Assembly: GCA_046565985.1 (NCBI GenBank)
Contig: JBKHXN010000021.1
Coordinates: 1 to 53,324 of the forward strand
DNA from: Polycyclovorans sp046565985
Lineage (GTDB): Bacteria > Pseudomonadota > Gammaproteobacteria > Nevskiales > Nevskiaceae
Direction: 5' to 3'
DNA: 53,324 nucleotides
Below are positions 16,008 through 24,396 of the stretch, in pieces (position 1 is the first letter of the stretch; each line of letters opens with the position of its first letter). The notes beneath the pieces were generated by a model. It ran no database searches, was not told the DNA's origin, and saw only the letters and a list, made by a program, of their open reading frames with translations. Made by a program: the position numbers and the translations under genes.

Positions 16008-16793
16008 ATGCTGAAAGTGCTCGGTATTTTCATTGCCATGCTGGCCGTGGGGGCTGGCACCTACTACGGTCTCAGCTACCAGTTCCCGATGCAGTCGCAG
16101 GATCTGCGTGTGGTCCGCCCGCCCAGCGTGGCCGAGGTGGTGGCCCAGCCGCTGGTTCCCGCGCCGATCCCGGGCAACGTGCGTCTCACCGCACCCGACG
16201 GCATTCTCAGCGATCCCTCCGCCGGCGTCGCCGAGGAAGCGAGCCTGGATGAGCTGGCCGATCTCGACGCCCTGGCGGACGCTGACAGCGAAGCGGACAG
16301 CCTGCCCGCCCTCGAACCCACCGAGCCGGACCCGATCGTCGCCGTGGCCCCGGCGCCCAAGCCTGAACCGCAGCCGGCCCCGGCTCCCAAACCCGCACCC
16401 AAGCCCGCTCCCAAACCGGCCGCTCCGGCCCCCAAACCCACTCCGGCTCCCGCACCCGCACCGGCGGAGAAGATCGCGGCCTGGTGGGGCAAGGAAAATC
16501 CTCAGGCCCTGTCGGTGGTCTATGCCGGTTCGGCGAGCTACACCCGCGCCGTGGTGCTGTTGTTCAACGGCCCGTTCGCCAGCGCCGCCAGCGCCAACAG
16601 CCTGGTCAAGGTCAAGGACAGCAATGGCCGCACGCTCAACGGCAGCTGGCAGGTCAATCCCAAGAACCCCCGCATGCTGGTGTTTCCGGTCGCCGCGGCG
16701 GGACGCTACCAGGTGGAAGTCGGCGCCGGCCTGGCCGACCGGACCGGCAAGAAGCTGAGCACGCCGGTCCAGGGGCCGGTGCTCATTCCCTGA
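16008..16793 (+). CDS. Membrane-anchored proline-rich protein with C-terminal Ig-like domain
   Basis: I do not recognise this 261-residue protein. Residues 1-23 form one hydrophobic anchor without an obvious cleavage site, so the rest should be periplasmic. Residues 70-110 are strongly acidic. About 115-153 is a Pro/Ala/Lys repeat (PAPKPAPKP type) like the periplasm-spanning arm of TonB. The last 95 residues contain FNGPF, VKDSNGRTLNGSW and GAGLADRTGKKL. That pattern resembles the bacterial Ig-like (SbsA or MG1) domains in which a short F-x-x-P-F strand precedes a D-x-x-G-K hairpin. The start is ATG at 16008-16010 with GGGGGA 9 nt upstream. The gene stands alone, with its own promoter and a terminator. 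I infer a structural or binding role in the envelope. Confidence 0.8.
   Translation: MLKVLGIFIAMLAVGAGTYYGLSYQFPMQSQDLRVVRPPSVAEVVAQPLVPAPIPGNVRLTAPDGILSDPSAGVAEEASLDELADLDALADADSEADSLPALEPTEPDPIVAVAPAPKPEPQPAPAPKPAPKPAPKPAAPAPKPTPAPAPAPAEKIAAWWGKENPQALSVVYAGSASYTRAVVLLFNGPFASAASANSLVKVKDSNGRTLNGSWQVNPKNPRMLVFPVAAAGRYQVEVGAGLADRTGKKLSTPVQGPVLIP
16350..16466 (+). repeat. Pro/Ala/Lys-coding imperfect tandem repeat
   Basis: This part of the anchored protein is built from imperfect repeats of codons for Pro-Ala-Pro-Lys with third-base changes. The variation suggests an old expansion kept by selection for a stiff linker rather than recent slippage. Confidence 0.7.
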
Positions 16794-16810
16794 GCGAGCC
16801 GGATCCTCGC

Positions 16811-16846
16811 CCACAAAAAAGCCGCCCCCGGGCGGCTTTTTTGTGG
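16811..16846. terminator. Bidirectional intrinsic terminator
   Basis: GCCGCC and GGCGGC pair around CCCG, flanked by A6 on the left and T6 on the right, so the hairpin has a T-run in either direction. It ends both the plus-strand anchored-protein gene and the long minus-strand fab-to-pilZ operon. Confidence 0.92.
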
Positions 16847-16860
16847 CATGCAGGGCTGGG

Positions 16861-17226
16861 CTACATGGTCTGGGTGGGGCGGTCCGCGCCCAGGGCGCCG
16901 GCCAGCAGGACCTCGATCTTCTTCTGCGTCTGGCCCTCGTCCTGGCTGCTGAACTGGATGCCGATGCCCTGCTGGCGCTTGTTCTGTGCGCCGCGCGGCG
17001 TCACCCAGATGACCTTGCCGGCTACCGGCAGGCGCTCGTTGCTGTCCATCAGCGACAGCACCATGAAGACTTCATCGCCCAGCTTGTATTCCTTGGTGGT
17101 GGGGATGAACAGGCCACCGTTGCGCACATAGGGCATGTAGGCGACATAGAGCGCCGACTTGTCGGTGATGTTGAGGTTGAGAATGCCCGGCTGGACCCCC
17201 GTCCCCGGGCGCATCGGTGTGCTCAT
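16861..17226 (-). CDS. pilZ: PilZ-domain protein of type IV pilus family
   Basis: A 121-residue PilZ-family protein located directly after holB, the position of the type IV pilus PilZ in Pseudomonas and Xanthomonas. Visible family elements are the YMPYVRNGGLFI strand pair and GDEVFMVLSLMD, then PVAGKVIWVTP and GIGIQF. The N-terminal RxxxR c-di-GMP motif of canonical PilZ domains is absent, as expected for this pilus type, which acts through protein partners. The ATG at 17224-17226 (MSTPMRPG) is preferred; ten upstream codons are possible. It lies 53 bp after holB and just ahead of the bidirectional terminator. No pilus assembly genes are in the window, although the T2SS pseudopilin genes are. 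Confidence 0.9.
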   Translation of the reverse strand: MSTPMRPGTGVQPGILNLNITDKSALYVAYMPYVRNGGLFIPTTKEYKLGDEVFMVLSLMDSNERLPVAGKVIWVTPRGAQNKRQQGIGIQFSSQDEGQTQKKIEVLLAGALGADRPTQTM

Positions 17227-17279
17227 GCTAGGACCCGTCCTGGATGATGGCCACAACCTTAGCAGATTTCATTCGCGCT

Positions 17280-18227
17280 TCAGGCCCCGCGCGCGGGGCG
17301 GGTCTGCCGCCACCAGAGGATGGCCAGCCCCTCGACGGTGAGCGCCGGACTGAGGTTGCGCGCCAGGCCCGCGCGGCTCTCCAGCGCCTGGCCCAGCAGC
17401 AGGTCGAGGCTGTGCGCGGAAGCCGGGCCATCCTGACCCAGGACCGACTGCTGCAGCTGGCGCCCCAGCCAGGCGATCAGCCAGTCGATGAAATCCGCGA
17501 CCTGATCCTTGTCCACCTGGGCGGCAAAGGTCAGCACGTTCAATTTGCCGCGGGCGATGTCCAGCCAGTCGCGCGCCCAGTCCAGACGCTGCTGCAGGCC
17601 GTCGCCGCTGCTCAGCGCCAGCGCCTGCAGCGGTGCGCCCTGCGCCTCTTCCAGGGCGCGGGGATCGCCACCCGCCTGTTGCAGCCAGCTGCGCGCGATC
17701 TCGGGCGGCGGGGCGCCGAACCGTAGCTTCTGGCAGCGTGAGCGCAGCGTGGCCGGCAGGCTCTGCGGGCGCTCGGTGACCAGCAGCAGATGGGTGCGCG
17801 GCGGCGGCTCCTCGATGGTCTTGAGCAGCGCATTGGCGCTGCTGGCGTTGAGCGCGTCGGCCGGTTCGATCACCGCCAGCTTGGGCTGGTCGTAGTGGCT
17901 GGCCAGCGCCAGGCGCTCGCCGAGCTGGCGGACCTGTTCGATCTGGATATCGCGCTTTTCCTTGCCGCTCTTGTCGTCGCTGAGCCGGCTCAGCCAGAAC
18001 AGGTTGGGGTGCGAACCGGCCGCCAGCTGCTGGCAGGAGCGGCAGGCGCCGCAGGCCTGGCCGCCGCGGGCCTCGCACAGCAGGAAGGCCGCCAGGGCGC
18101 GGGTGAAGTGGCGCTTGCCCACCCCGGCCGGGCCGGACAGCAGCAGGGCCTGGGGCAGCCGGTTCTGGAGGATCTGGGCGCTCAGCTGCAGCCAGTGTTC
18201 CTGCTGCCAGGGCAGCGGCGCGTTCAT
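17280..18227 (-). CDS. holB: DNA polymerase III subunit delta prime
   Basis: It is the fixed subunit of the clamp loader that places the beta clamp on DNA. The 315-residue protein has a Walker A-like GPAGVGKR and the zinc-binding cysteines around CGACRSC. The sensor segment LLKTIEEPPP and the LRSRCQKLRF block typical of the delta-prime/tau family follow. Its start overlaps the tmk stop by 4 bp, as in many gammaproteobacteria. The C-terminal domain after about residue 200 is variable, as is normal for the family. Confidence 0.95.
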   Translation of the reverse strand: MNAPLPWQQEHWLQLSAQILQNRLPQALLLSGPAGVGKRHFTRALAAFLLCEARGGQACGACRSCQQLAAGSHPNLFWLSRLSDDKSGKEKRDIQIEQVRQLGERLALASHYDQPKLAVIEPADALNASSANALLKTIEEPPPRTHLLLVTERPQSLPATLRSRCQKLRFGAPPPEIARSWLQQAGGDPRALEEAQGAPLQALALSSGDGLQQRLDWARDWLDIARGKLNVLTFAAQVDKDQVADFIDWLIAWLGRQLQQSVLGQDGPASAHSLDLLLGQALESRAGLARNLSPALTVEGLAILWWRQTRPARGA

Positions 18228-18847
18228 AGCCGTTCCTCCAGGACCCGGACCAGGGCCTGGCGTACCCGGTCCAGCGGCTGGGCCGCGTCGATGACCGCAA
18301 AGCGTCCGGGCTCGGCCCTGGCCCGTGCCAGGAAGGCCTCGCGGACGCGGGTCATGTAGGCCAGGTTCTGGGCTTCGAAGCGGTTGGCATCGCCACGCTG
18401 GCGGGCGCGCGCCAGACCGAGCTGCGGCTCCAGATCGAGCAGCAGGGTGAGATCCGGCCGGGCGCCGCCGAGCACCAGTGCCTCCAGCGCCTGCAGGTGA
18501 CGCGGATCCAGCCCCTGGCCGCCACCCTGGTAGGCGTAACTGGAATCCACGAAGCGGTCGCAGACCACATCCACGCCCAGCGCCAGCGCCGGCGCGATGG
18601 TGGCGTGCCAGTGCGCGGCACGGGCAGCGAACATCAGCAGGACTTCGGTCTCGGGCGTGGTGCCCTCCGCCCAGTCCTGCAGGACGATGCCGCGCACCGC
18701 CTCGGCCAGCGGCGAGCCGCCGGGCTCGCGGGTGACGGTTACCTGCCGGCCGCGCGCCTGCAGCCAATCGGCGATGAACCGGCAATGGGTGGACTTGCCC
18801 GCACCCTCGCCGCCCTCCAGGGTGATCAGCCGGCCAGGCGCGCTCAT
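18224..18847 (-). CDS. tmk: Thymidylate kinase
   Basis: It phosphorylates dTMP to dTDP. The 207-residue protein has the P-loop EGGEGAGKST, the REPGG motif, the nucleoside-binding DRFVDSSYAYQGGG and a short lid with arginines (RARQRGDANRFE). The start is the ATG at 18845-18847. It overlaps both neighbours by 4 bp (mltG upstream, holB downstream), so all three are translationally coupled. Confidence 0.96.
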   Translation of the reverse strand: MSAPGRLITLEGGEGAGKSTHCRFIADWLQARGRQVTVTREPGGSPLAEAVRGIVLQDWAEGTTPETEVLLMFAARAAHWHATIAPALALGVDVVCDRFVDSSYAYQGGGQGLDPRHLQALEALVLGGARPDLTLLLDLEPQLGLARARQRGDANRFEAQNLAYMTRVREAFLARARAEPGRFAVIDAAQPLDRVRQALVRVLEERL

Positions 18848-19869
18848 GGCCGGCTCCGGCGCAGGTTGCGCAGGTAATCGCGGACTGCCGCGTTGTGTTC
18901 GGCCAGGGTGTCGGAAAACACATGCGCGCCGCTGCCGTCGCCGCGCGCCACGAAGTAGAGCGCGGTGGTGGCTTCCGGGTGCAGGGCCGCCGTGATGGCC
19001 GCGCGTCCGGGCAGGCAGATGGGCGTGGGCGGCAGCCCGCGGCGGGTATAGGTGTTGTAGGGCGAGTCGGTGGTGAGATCCTTGCGGCGCAGATTGCCGC
19101 GATAGGCCGCGCCCATGCCGTAGATCACGGTGGGATCGGTCTGCAGGCGCATGCGGCGCTGCAGACGGTTGATGAAGACGCCGGCGATCCGCGGCCGCTC
19201 GGCGGCCAGGCCGGTCTCCTTCTCGACGATGGAAGCAAGGATCAGCGCCTCGTAGGGCCGCTGGTACGGCAGCCCGGAGGCACGCGTCGGCCACTCGCTG
19301 CCGAGTACCGACTGCTGGGCCAGGAAGGCGCGGCGCAGGAACGCGAGATCAGTGGTGCCGCGGGCGAAATGATAGGTGTCCGGCAGCAGCTGGCCTTCCG
19401 GGTGCAGCCCGGCCTGCCCCAGCGCGGCCATCACCGCCTGCGGATCGGCCGTGTCGGCGGTCTGGCGCAGCGCCGGGTGGGCGCGCACCGCTTCCAGGGC
19501 CTGCGCGAAGGTCCAGCCCTCGACCAGGCGCAGTTCATGGAGCACGGTGCGGCCCGAGGTCACCAGGGCCAGCAGCCCGGTCGCCGTGAGCCCCGGCTCC
19601 AGGCGGTATTCACCGGCCTTCAGGCCATCGCTCAGGCCGCGCAGGCGGGCGTGGACGCGCAGGTACAGCGCCAGCCGCGCGGGCACCAGCAGGCCGTCGC
19701 CCCGCAGCTTGGCCAGCAGTCCGGCCAGCGTCTGGCCGCTGGCCACGTCGAGCACCGCCGGCTGCTCCAGCGGCAGGGCGCGGTGCAGCAGGCGCCACGC
19801 GTCGGCAGCGAGCCCGGCGGCAACGGCCAGCGCCAGTCCGCAGACCAGCAGGAATGGGCGGCGCCTCAT
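18844..19869 (-). CDS. mltG: Endolytic murein transglycosylase MltG
   Basis: It cuts nascent glycan strands at the inner membrane and helps set glycan length. Of 341 residues, 4-22 form the membrane anchor. A LysM-like subdomain follows with SGQTLAGLLAKL, and the YceG catalytic domain holds ILASIVEKETG with the catalytic glutamate near 216-218, then LQTDPTVIYGMG and TDSPYNTYTRRGLPPTPI. The fold signature is complete. It overlaps pabC and tmk by 4 bp each, the standard gene order. Confidence 0.95.
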   Translation of the reverse strand: MRRRPFLLVCGLALAVAAGLAADAWRLLHRALPLEQPAVLDVASGQTLAGLLAKLRGDGLLVPARLALYLRVHARLRGLSDGLKAGEYRLEPGLTATGLLALVTSGRTVLHELRLVEGWTFAQALEAVRAHPALRQTADTADPQAVMAALGQAGLHPEGQLLPDTYHFARGTTDLAFLRRAFLAQQSVLGSEWPTRASGLPYQRPYEALILASIVEKETGLAAERPRIAGVFINRLQRRMRLQTDPTVIYGMGAAYRGNLRRKDLTTDSPYNTYTRRGLPPTPICLPGRAAITAALHPEATTALYFVARGDGSGAHVFSDTLAEHNAAVRDYLRNLRRSRP

Positions 19870-20687
19870 GCCGCCACCAGCCGCGGATGTGCCAGCGCTG
19901 CCTGCAGCCGCCGGCTGACCGGACCGGGCGCCGGCCAGCGTCGCTCGTCCAGCGCCCGCAGCGGCCAGAGCCCGATCAGGGCATTGCAGATGAAGGCCTC
20001 GTCGGCCTCCAGCAAGCTCTGCCAGGGGGCACGGACGACGTACAGGGGAATGTTCAGGCTGTGCGCCAGGTGCATGATCTTGTTTCGCATGATGCCGCAG
20101 ACGCCGCCGAGACCGAGGTCCGGAGTATAAAGGCAGCCGTTTTTCACCCAGAACAGGTTGCTGCGCGTCCCGCACAGCGGGTGCCCGCCCGGGTCGGTCT
20201 GAAGGGCTTCCAGCACCCCGTCCGGCCAGCCGCGCGAAGCCAGCACCTGCTCCAGGCGATTGAGATGCTTGACGCCTGCCAGCAGCGGCTGCGGCGCCAG
20301 GGTCACGGCTGAACGCAGCGCCCGGATGCCCTGCGTCCAGCAGGCGGCCGGATAGCTCGGCGGCGGCGCACACAGCACCAGACGCTCACTGGCCTCGCCG
20401 CCGGGGGCGTAGCCGCGGTCGCCGGCCTGGCGCAGCACCAGCCACTTGATCACCGCGGTCTCGCGTTCACGGCTCACCGCCAGGCTGTCGGCGTACAGCG
20501 CATCGTGATCGGGCGGGGCCAGATGCAGGCGCGCGCAATCATCCGATATTTTTTTTAAATGATGTTCAATATCAATTATTTGAGATTGATACTTCAATAA
20601 TGTTCTGAACACTCCGTCGCCATAATGCAGGCCGCGACTCCAGGCCAGCGCGGCGCGCTCGGGCCGGCCGTTGCGCCGGGCCTTCAC
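19866..20687 (-). CDS. pabC: Aminodeoxychorismate lyase
   Basis: This PLP enzyme releases pyruvate from aminodeoxychorismate to give p-aminobenzoate for folate. The 273-residue protein shows GLHYGDGVFRTL near the start, the PLP lysine in LAGVKHLNRLEQ and the TRSNLFWVKNG segment of fold type IV transaminases. Translation starts at GTG (complement 20685-20687) inside the pabB stop, with a GGGGGCGAGG ribosome site. Residues about 25-50 are encoded by a strikingly AT-rich patch with an A8 run and rare TTA and ATA codons, although the reading frame is intact. It overlaps mltG by 4 bp downstream. Confidence 0.93.
   Translation of the reverse strand: MKARRNGRPERAALAWSRGLHYGDGVFRTLLKYQSQIIDIEHHLKKISDDCARLHLAPPDHDALYADSLAVSRERETAVIKWLVLRQAGDRGYAPGGEASERLVLCAPPPSYPAACWTQGIRALRSAVTLAPQPLLAGVKHLNRLEQVLASRGWPDGVLEALQTDPGGHPLCGTRSNLFWVKNGCLYTPDLGLGGVCGIMRNKIMHLAHSLNIPLYVVRAPWQSLLEADEAFICNALIGLWPLRALDERRWPAPGPVSRRLQAALAHPRLVAA
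20545..20612. other. AT-rich island inside pabC
   Basis: About 68 bp with low GC lie inside a GC-rich gene. On the coding strand it includes an A8 homopolymer (complement 20549-20556) and several TTGAAG, TTGATA and AATAAT-like elements. The protein frame is preserved. It could be a recombination patch, an internal promoter region or a DNA-bending site. Confidence 0.75.
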
Positions 20688-22009
20688 AGCCTCGCCCCCA
20701 GGGCCAGCAGCAGGCCGCGCGCCTTGGCGCGGGTCTCGGCCAGCTCGGCCTCGGGCTGCGAATCGGCCACGATGCCGGCACCGGCGCGCAGGGTCGCCAC
20801 CCCGCCCTCCACGGTCAGGCTGCGGATCAGGATGTTGCAGTCCAGACGGCCGCAGCGCGACAGGTAGCCCATGGCGCCGGTGTAGGCGCCGCGCGGGCCG
20901 CACTCCAGCTCGGCGATGATCTCGGTGGCGCGCACCTTGGGGCAGCCGGTGATGGTGCCGCCAGGGAAGACCGCACGCAGCACCTCGCCCGGGCCCACAT
21001 CCGCACGCAGCCGGCCGCGGATGTTGGACACGATGTGATGCACGTGGGCATAGCTCTCCACGCTCATCAGCTCGCTGACGCTGACCGTGCCGGGCTCGCA
21101 GAGGCGCCCCAGGTCGTTGCGTTCGAGGTCGATGAGCATGACGTGTTCGGCGCGCTCCTTGAGATTGCCGACCAGCTCGCGGCGCAGGGCGCCGTCCTGG
21201 GCCTCGCCCTGCCCGCGCGGACGCGTCCCGGCGATCGGCCGGGTTTCCACCCAGCCGTCCGCCACCTGCACCAGCCGCTCGGGCGAGGAGCTGATGACCG
21301 CCGCCCCGCCCCAGCGCGCCAGACCGGCAAACGGCGCCGGATTGGTCTGGCGCAGGCGACGGTAGAGATCGCGGTAGTCGGTCCCCGGCCCCAGCCGCGC
21401 CCGCCAGGCGCGGGACAGATTGACCTGGAACACGTCGCCGGCGCCGAGGTAATCGAGAATGCGGGCCACGCCGTCGAGGAACTGCTGCGGCGGATCTTCC
21501 TCCACCTGCGCAATCAGCGCGTCCGCCGGCGCCGGCGCCGGGCGGCTCAGCACGGCCTCCACATCGGCACGCAGCGTGTCCAGCGCCGCCGCGCCCTGCT
21601 CGCTGACCAGGTACAGGCAGCGGCGCTCGCGGTCGGCAATCACCGCCGAGGGACAGCGCACGGCCAGCCCGTCGGGCAGGCCGGAACGGCTGGGCGCCAG
21701 CCGCAGGCGCGGCTCCACCCATTGCGCCGCCTCGAAGCCCAGCAACAGGAACCAGCCGCCGCAGTAGGGCAGATCGGGGTTGTCCAGGCGCGGCAGGGCG
21801 CCGGCGCGCCGGTTCAACTCGGCAAAGAAATCGGGACCCTCGCCCGCGCGCAGGGCCAGGGCCTCCCCGGGATGGGCAAACAGCAGGTCGTAACGGCCCG
21901 AGCGGGGGTGCCCGGCCACGCTCTGCAGGAGAAAGGGATAACGTTCCGGATACGCCGCGTGCAGATCAAATAAATCAATCCAGACAGGCAATTGAGCGTG
22001 AAAGCTCAT
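20684..22009 (-). CDS. pabB: Aminodeoxychorismate synthase component I
   Basis: With the PabA glutaminase it converts chorismate to 4-amino-4-deoxychorismate, the substrate of PabC. The 441-residue protein has the chorismate-binding core: ISSSPERLV, ETRPIAGTRPRG, EHVMLIDLERNDLGR, the FPGGTITGCPK block and GAYTGAMGY. The PIAGT lysine-versus-threonine position favours PabB/TrpE-type chemistry; neighbour pabC decides for PabB. I use the ATG at 22007-22009 (MSFHAQLPVW); 19 upstream codons would overlap the fabF end. No pabA is present, so the glutaminase may be shared with anthranilate synthase. It sits between fabF and pabC, an uncommon insertion in this cluster. Confidence 0.92.
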   Translation of the reverse strand: MSFHAQLPVWIDLFDLHAAYPERYPFLLQSVAGHPRSGRYDLLFAHPGEALALRAGEGPDFFAELNRRAGALPRLDNPDLPYCGGWFLLLGFEAAQWVEPRLRLAPSRSGLPDGLAVRCPSAVIADRERRCLYLVSEQGAAALDTLRADVEAVLSRPAPAPADALIAQVEEDPPQQFLDGVARILDYLGAGDVFQVNLSRAWRARLGPGTDYRDLYRRLRQTNPAPFAGLARWGGAAVISSSPERLVQVADGWVETRPIAGTRPRGQGEAQDGALRRELVGNLKERAEHVMLIDLERNDLGRLCEPGTVSVSELMSVESYAHVHHIVSNIRGRLRADVGPGEVLRAVFPGGTITGCPKVRATEIIAELECGPRGAYTGAMGYLSRCGRLDCNILIRSLTVEGGVATLRAGAGIVADSQPEAELAETRAKARGLLLALGARL

Positions 22010-22022
22010 GTGACCGTCCGGT

Positions 22023-23264
22023 TCAGGCGTAGCGCTTGAACGCGAGTGTCCCGTTGGTTCCGCCAAAGCCGAAGGAGTTGGACAGCACCACGTCCAGACG
22101 GCGCTCCCGCGCCGTGTGCGGCACGTAGTCCAGATCGCAGCCCTCGTCCGGGTTGTCCAGGTTGATCGTCGGCGGCATCACGCCGTCGCGCAGGGCGAGC
22201 ACGCTGAACAGCGCCTCGATACCGCCGGCGGCGCCCAGCAGATGGCCGGTCATGGACTTGGTGGACGAGACCGCCAGCTGGCGTGCGTGCGCGCCGAAGG
22301 CCGCCTTGATCGCCTCGGTCTCGGCGATGTCGCCGGCCGGGGTGGAGGTGCCGTGGGCGTTGATGTAGTCCACCTGCTCCGGGTTCAGGCCGGCGTCCTT
22401 GAGGGCGTTCTGCATCGCCCGCCGGGCGCCGTGACCGCCCTCCGGCGGCAGGGTGATATGGAAAGCGTCACCCGACATGCCAAAGCCGATCAGCTCGGCA
22501 TAGATGCGGGCCCCGCGGGCCTGGGCGTGGCCCAGTTCCTCGAGCACCAGCACCCCGGCACCGTCGCCGAGTACGAAGCCGTCGCGGTCCTTGTCGAAGG
22601 GGCGGCTGGCCTGCTCGGGCGCATCGTTGCGGGTGGACAGCGCGCGCGCCTGGCAGAACCCCGCCATGCCGGCCGGCGCGGACCCGCACTCGGCACCGCC
22701 GGCGATGAATACCTCGGCGTCACCGTGCTGGATCATGCGCATGGCCACACCGATGGCGTGGGCGCCGGTGGTGCAGGCGCTCACCGTCGCCAGGTTGGGG
22801 CCGGTGATGCCCAGATCAATGGAAATGTGCCCCGAGATCATGTTGATGATCGAGGACGGAACAAAGAATGGGGAGACGCGACGCGGGCCGCTGGCGTGCA
22901 GCGTGCGGCACTCCTCTTCGATGGTGCCGATGCCGCCGATGCCCGAGCCCACGCAGATGCCGATGCGCTCGCGGTTGTCGTCGGTGATGGCCAGACCGGC
23001 GTCCTGCACCGCCTGCTTGGCGGCGGCCACGCCGTAGTGGATGAAGGGGTCCACCCGCTTGGCTTCCTTGGGACCCATCCACTGGGCCGGGTCGAAATCC
23101 CTGACCAGGCCGGCAAAGCGGGTGGAATAGGCCGAGGCGTCATAAGACGTGATCGGCCCGATTCCGGAACGCCCCGCCAGCAGGTTGGACCAGGCTGAAT
23201 CGACCGTATTGCCGACCGGGGAAACGATGCCCAGGCCCGTCACTACCACACGTCTTCGACTCAT
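22023..23264 (-). CDS. fabF: 3-oxoacyl-ACP synthase II
   Basis: It elongates acyl-ACP by condensation with malonyl-ACP and controls unsaturated chain elongation. The 413-residue protein has the catalytic triad Cys164 (TVSACTTGAH), His304 (NAHGTSTPAGD) and His341 (KSMTGHLLGA), each one residue from the E. coli positions. The C-terminal SNSFGFGGTN loop is intact. It follows acpP by 40 bp and precedes pabB by 13 bp. Confidence 0.97.
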   Translation of the reverse strand: MSRRRVVVTGLGIVSPVGNTVDSAWSNLLAGRSGIGPITSYDASAYSTRFAGLVRDFDPAQWMGPKEAKRVDPFIHYGVAAAKQAVQDAGLAITDDNRERIGICVGSGIGGIGTIEEECRTLHASGPRRVSPFFVPSSIINMISGHISIDLGITGPNLATVSACTTGAHAIGVAMRMIQHGDAEVFIAGGAECGSAPAGMAGFCQARALSTRNDAPEQASRPFDKDRDGFVLGDGAGVLVLEELGHAQARGARIYAELIGFGMSGDAFHITLPPEGGHGARRAMQNALKDAGLNPEQVDYINAHGTSTPAGDIAETEAIKAAFGAHARQLAVSSTKSMTGHLLGAAGGIEALFSVLALRDGVMPPTINLDNPDEGCDLDYVPHTARERRLDVVLSNSFGFGGTNGTLAFKRYA

Positions 23265-23304
23265 CTTCTACCCTGATCCGGTTGCGCTGGCGGGGTGGCT
23301 GGGC

Positions 23305-23550
23305 TCAGCCCTGGGGTGCGGCGTGCGCCTTGATGTAGTTGAGCACGTCCTGGAAGGTGACGATCTTCTCGGCTTCCTCGTCGGGAATGTCGATCTCGAA
23401 CTCTTCCTCCAGCGCCATCACCAGTTCCACGGTATCCAGCGAATCGGCGCCCAGGTCTTCCACGAAGGAAGCCCCCGGCGTGATCTGGTCTTCTGCAACA
23501 GACAACTGCTCGGCGATGATCTTCTTGACCTTCTCTTCGAGACTGCTCAT
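23305..23550 (-). CDS. acpP: Acyl carrier protein
   Basis: It carries growing acyl chains on phosphopantetheine. The 81-residue acidic protein has GADSLDTVELV with the modified Ser37 and helix 2 rich in acidic residues, followed by EEFEIDIPDEEAEKI. A SD-like AGGAG lies about 7 nt upstream of the ATG. The 86-bp gap from fabG holds a candidate promoter, which would give extra acpP transcripts as in E. coli. Confidence 0.98.
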   Translation of the reverse strand: MSSLEEKVKKIIAEQLSVAEDQITPGASFVEDLGADSLDTVELVMALEEEFEIDIPDEEAEKIVTFQDVLNYIKAHAAPQG

Positions 23551-23589
23551 GCGTCACTCCTGACAAACGTTGTATGAATAAACCGCGCC

Positions 23590-23595
23590 ATTGTA
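23590..23595 (-). promoter_or_regulatory. Putative -10 box upstream of acpP
   Basis: TACAAT on the minus strand matches five of six positions of the -10 consensus and would give a leader of about 33 nt. No convincing -35 is present 16-18 nt further up, so support is modest. Confidence 0.38.
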
Positions 23596-23636
23596 AGTGA
23601 ATCCCCCGGTGGAAACAGCCAGCCCGGGGCCCTGCC

Positions 23637-24362
23637 TCAAACCATGTGCATCCCGCCATTGACATGCAGGGTTTCACCGGTGATGTAGCCGGCGTCGCGG
23701 CTGGCCAGGAACGCCACCGCGGCGGCGATGTCCTCCGCCTGCCCCAGGCGTCCGGCGGGAATCTGCGCGGTGAGCCGGGTGCGGGTGTCCTCGCCCAGGT
23801 CGCGGGTCATGTCGGTTTCGATGAACCCCGGCGCAACCACGTTGACGGTGATGTTGCGCGAGCCGATCTCCTGCGCCAGCGCCTTGGAGAATCCGACCAC
23901 TCCGGCCTTGGCGGCGCAGTAATTGGCTTGGCCGGCATTGCCGCGGGCGCCCACCACCGAGCCGACGCTGACGATGCGCCCGTAGCGCGCCTTCATCATG
24001 CCCTTGAGCACGGCGCGCGACAGCCGGAACACGCTGCCCAGATCGGTCTGGATCACCTCGTCCCACTCGGCGTCCTTCATGCGCAGCAGCAGGTTGTCGC
24101 GGGTGACCCCGGCGTTGTTCACCAGGATGGACAACGGCCCCAGATCGGCGATCAGCGCTTCGACGGCCGGCGCGTCGCGCACGTCGAGCACCCGCCCCTG
24201 CCCGCCCAGCGCCGACAGGGCCTGGCTGATGCCCTCCGCGCCGGCGGTGGTGGTGGCGGTGCCGATGACCCTGACGCCCTCGGACGCCAGGCGCAGGGCG
24301 ATGGCACGGCCGATGCCGCGGCTCGCACCGGTGACCAGCGCCACGTCAGATTCGAATTTCAT
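23637..24362 (-). CDS. fabG: 3-oxoacyl-ACP reductase FabG
   Basis: It performs the NADPH-dependent reduction in each fatty acid elongation cycle. The 241-residue short-chain reductase has TGASRGIG, VNNAGVTRDN, Ser135 (VSVGSVVG), Tyr148 and Lys152 (NYCAAKAG) and the tetramer-type C-terminus NGGMHMV. The position of the active-site Asn of E. coli FabG (in TNL) is Asp107 here (QTDLGSVF). The start is the ATG at 24360-24362 behind GGAGAG. It lies between fabD and acpP, the canonical housekeeping position, whereas the longer reductase at 14363-15784 is a separate paralogue. Confidence 0.97.
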   Translation of the reverse strand: MKFESDVALVTGASRGIGRAIALRLASEGVRVIGTATTTAGAEGISQALSALGGQGRVLDVRDAPAVEALIADLGPLSILVNNAGVTRDNLLLRMKDAEWDEVIQTDLGSVFRLSRAVLKGMMKARYGRIVSVGSVVGARGNAGQANYCAAKAGVVGFSKALAQEIGSRNITVNVVAPGFIETDMTRDLGEDTRTRLTAQIPAGRLGQAEDIAAAVAFLASRDAGYITGETLHVNGGMHMV

Positions 24363-24396
24363 GTTCTCTCCACTCCCTGCGGTTGTGCGGTCGGCG

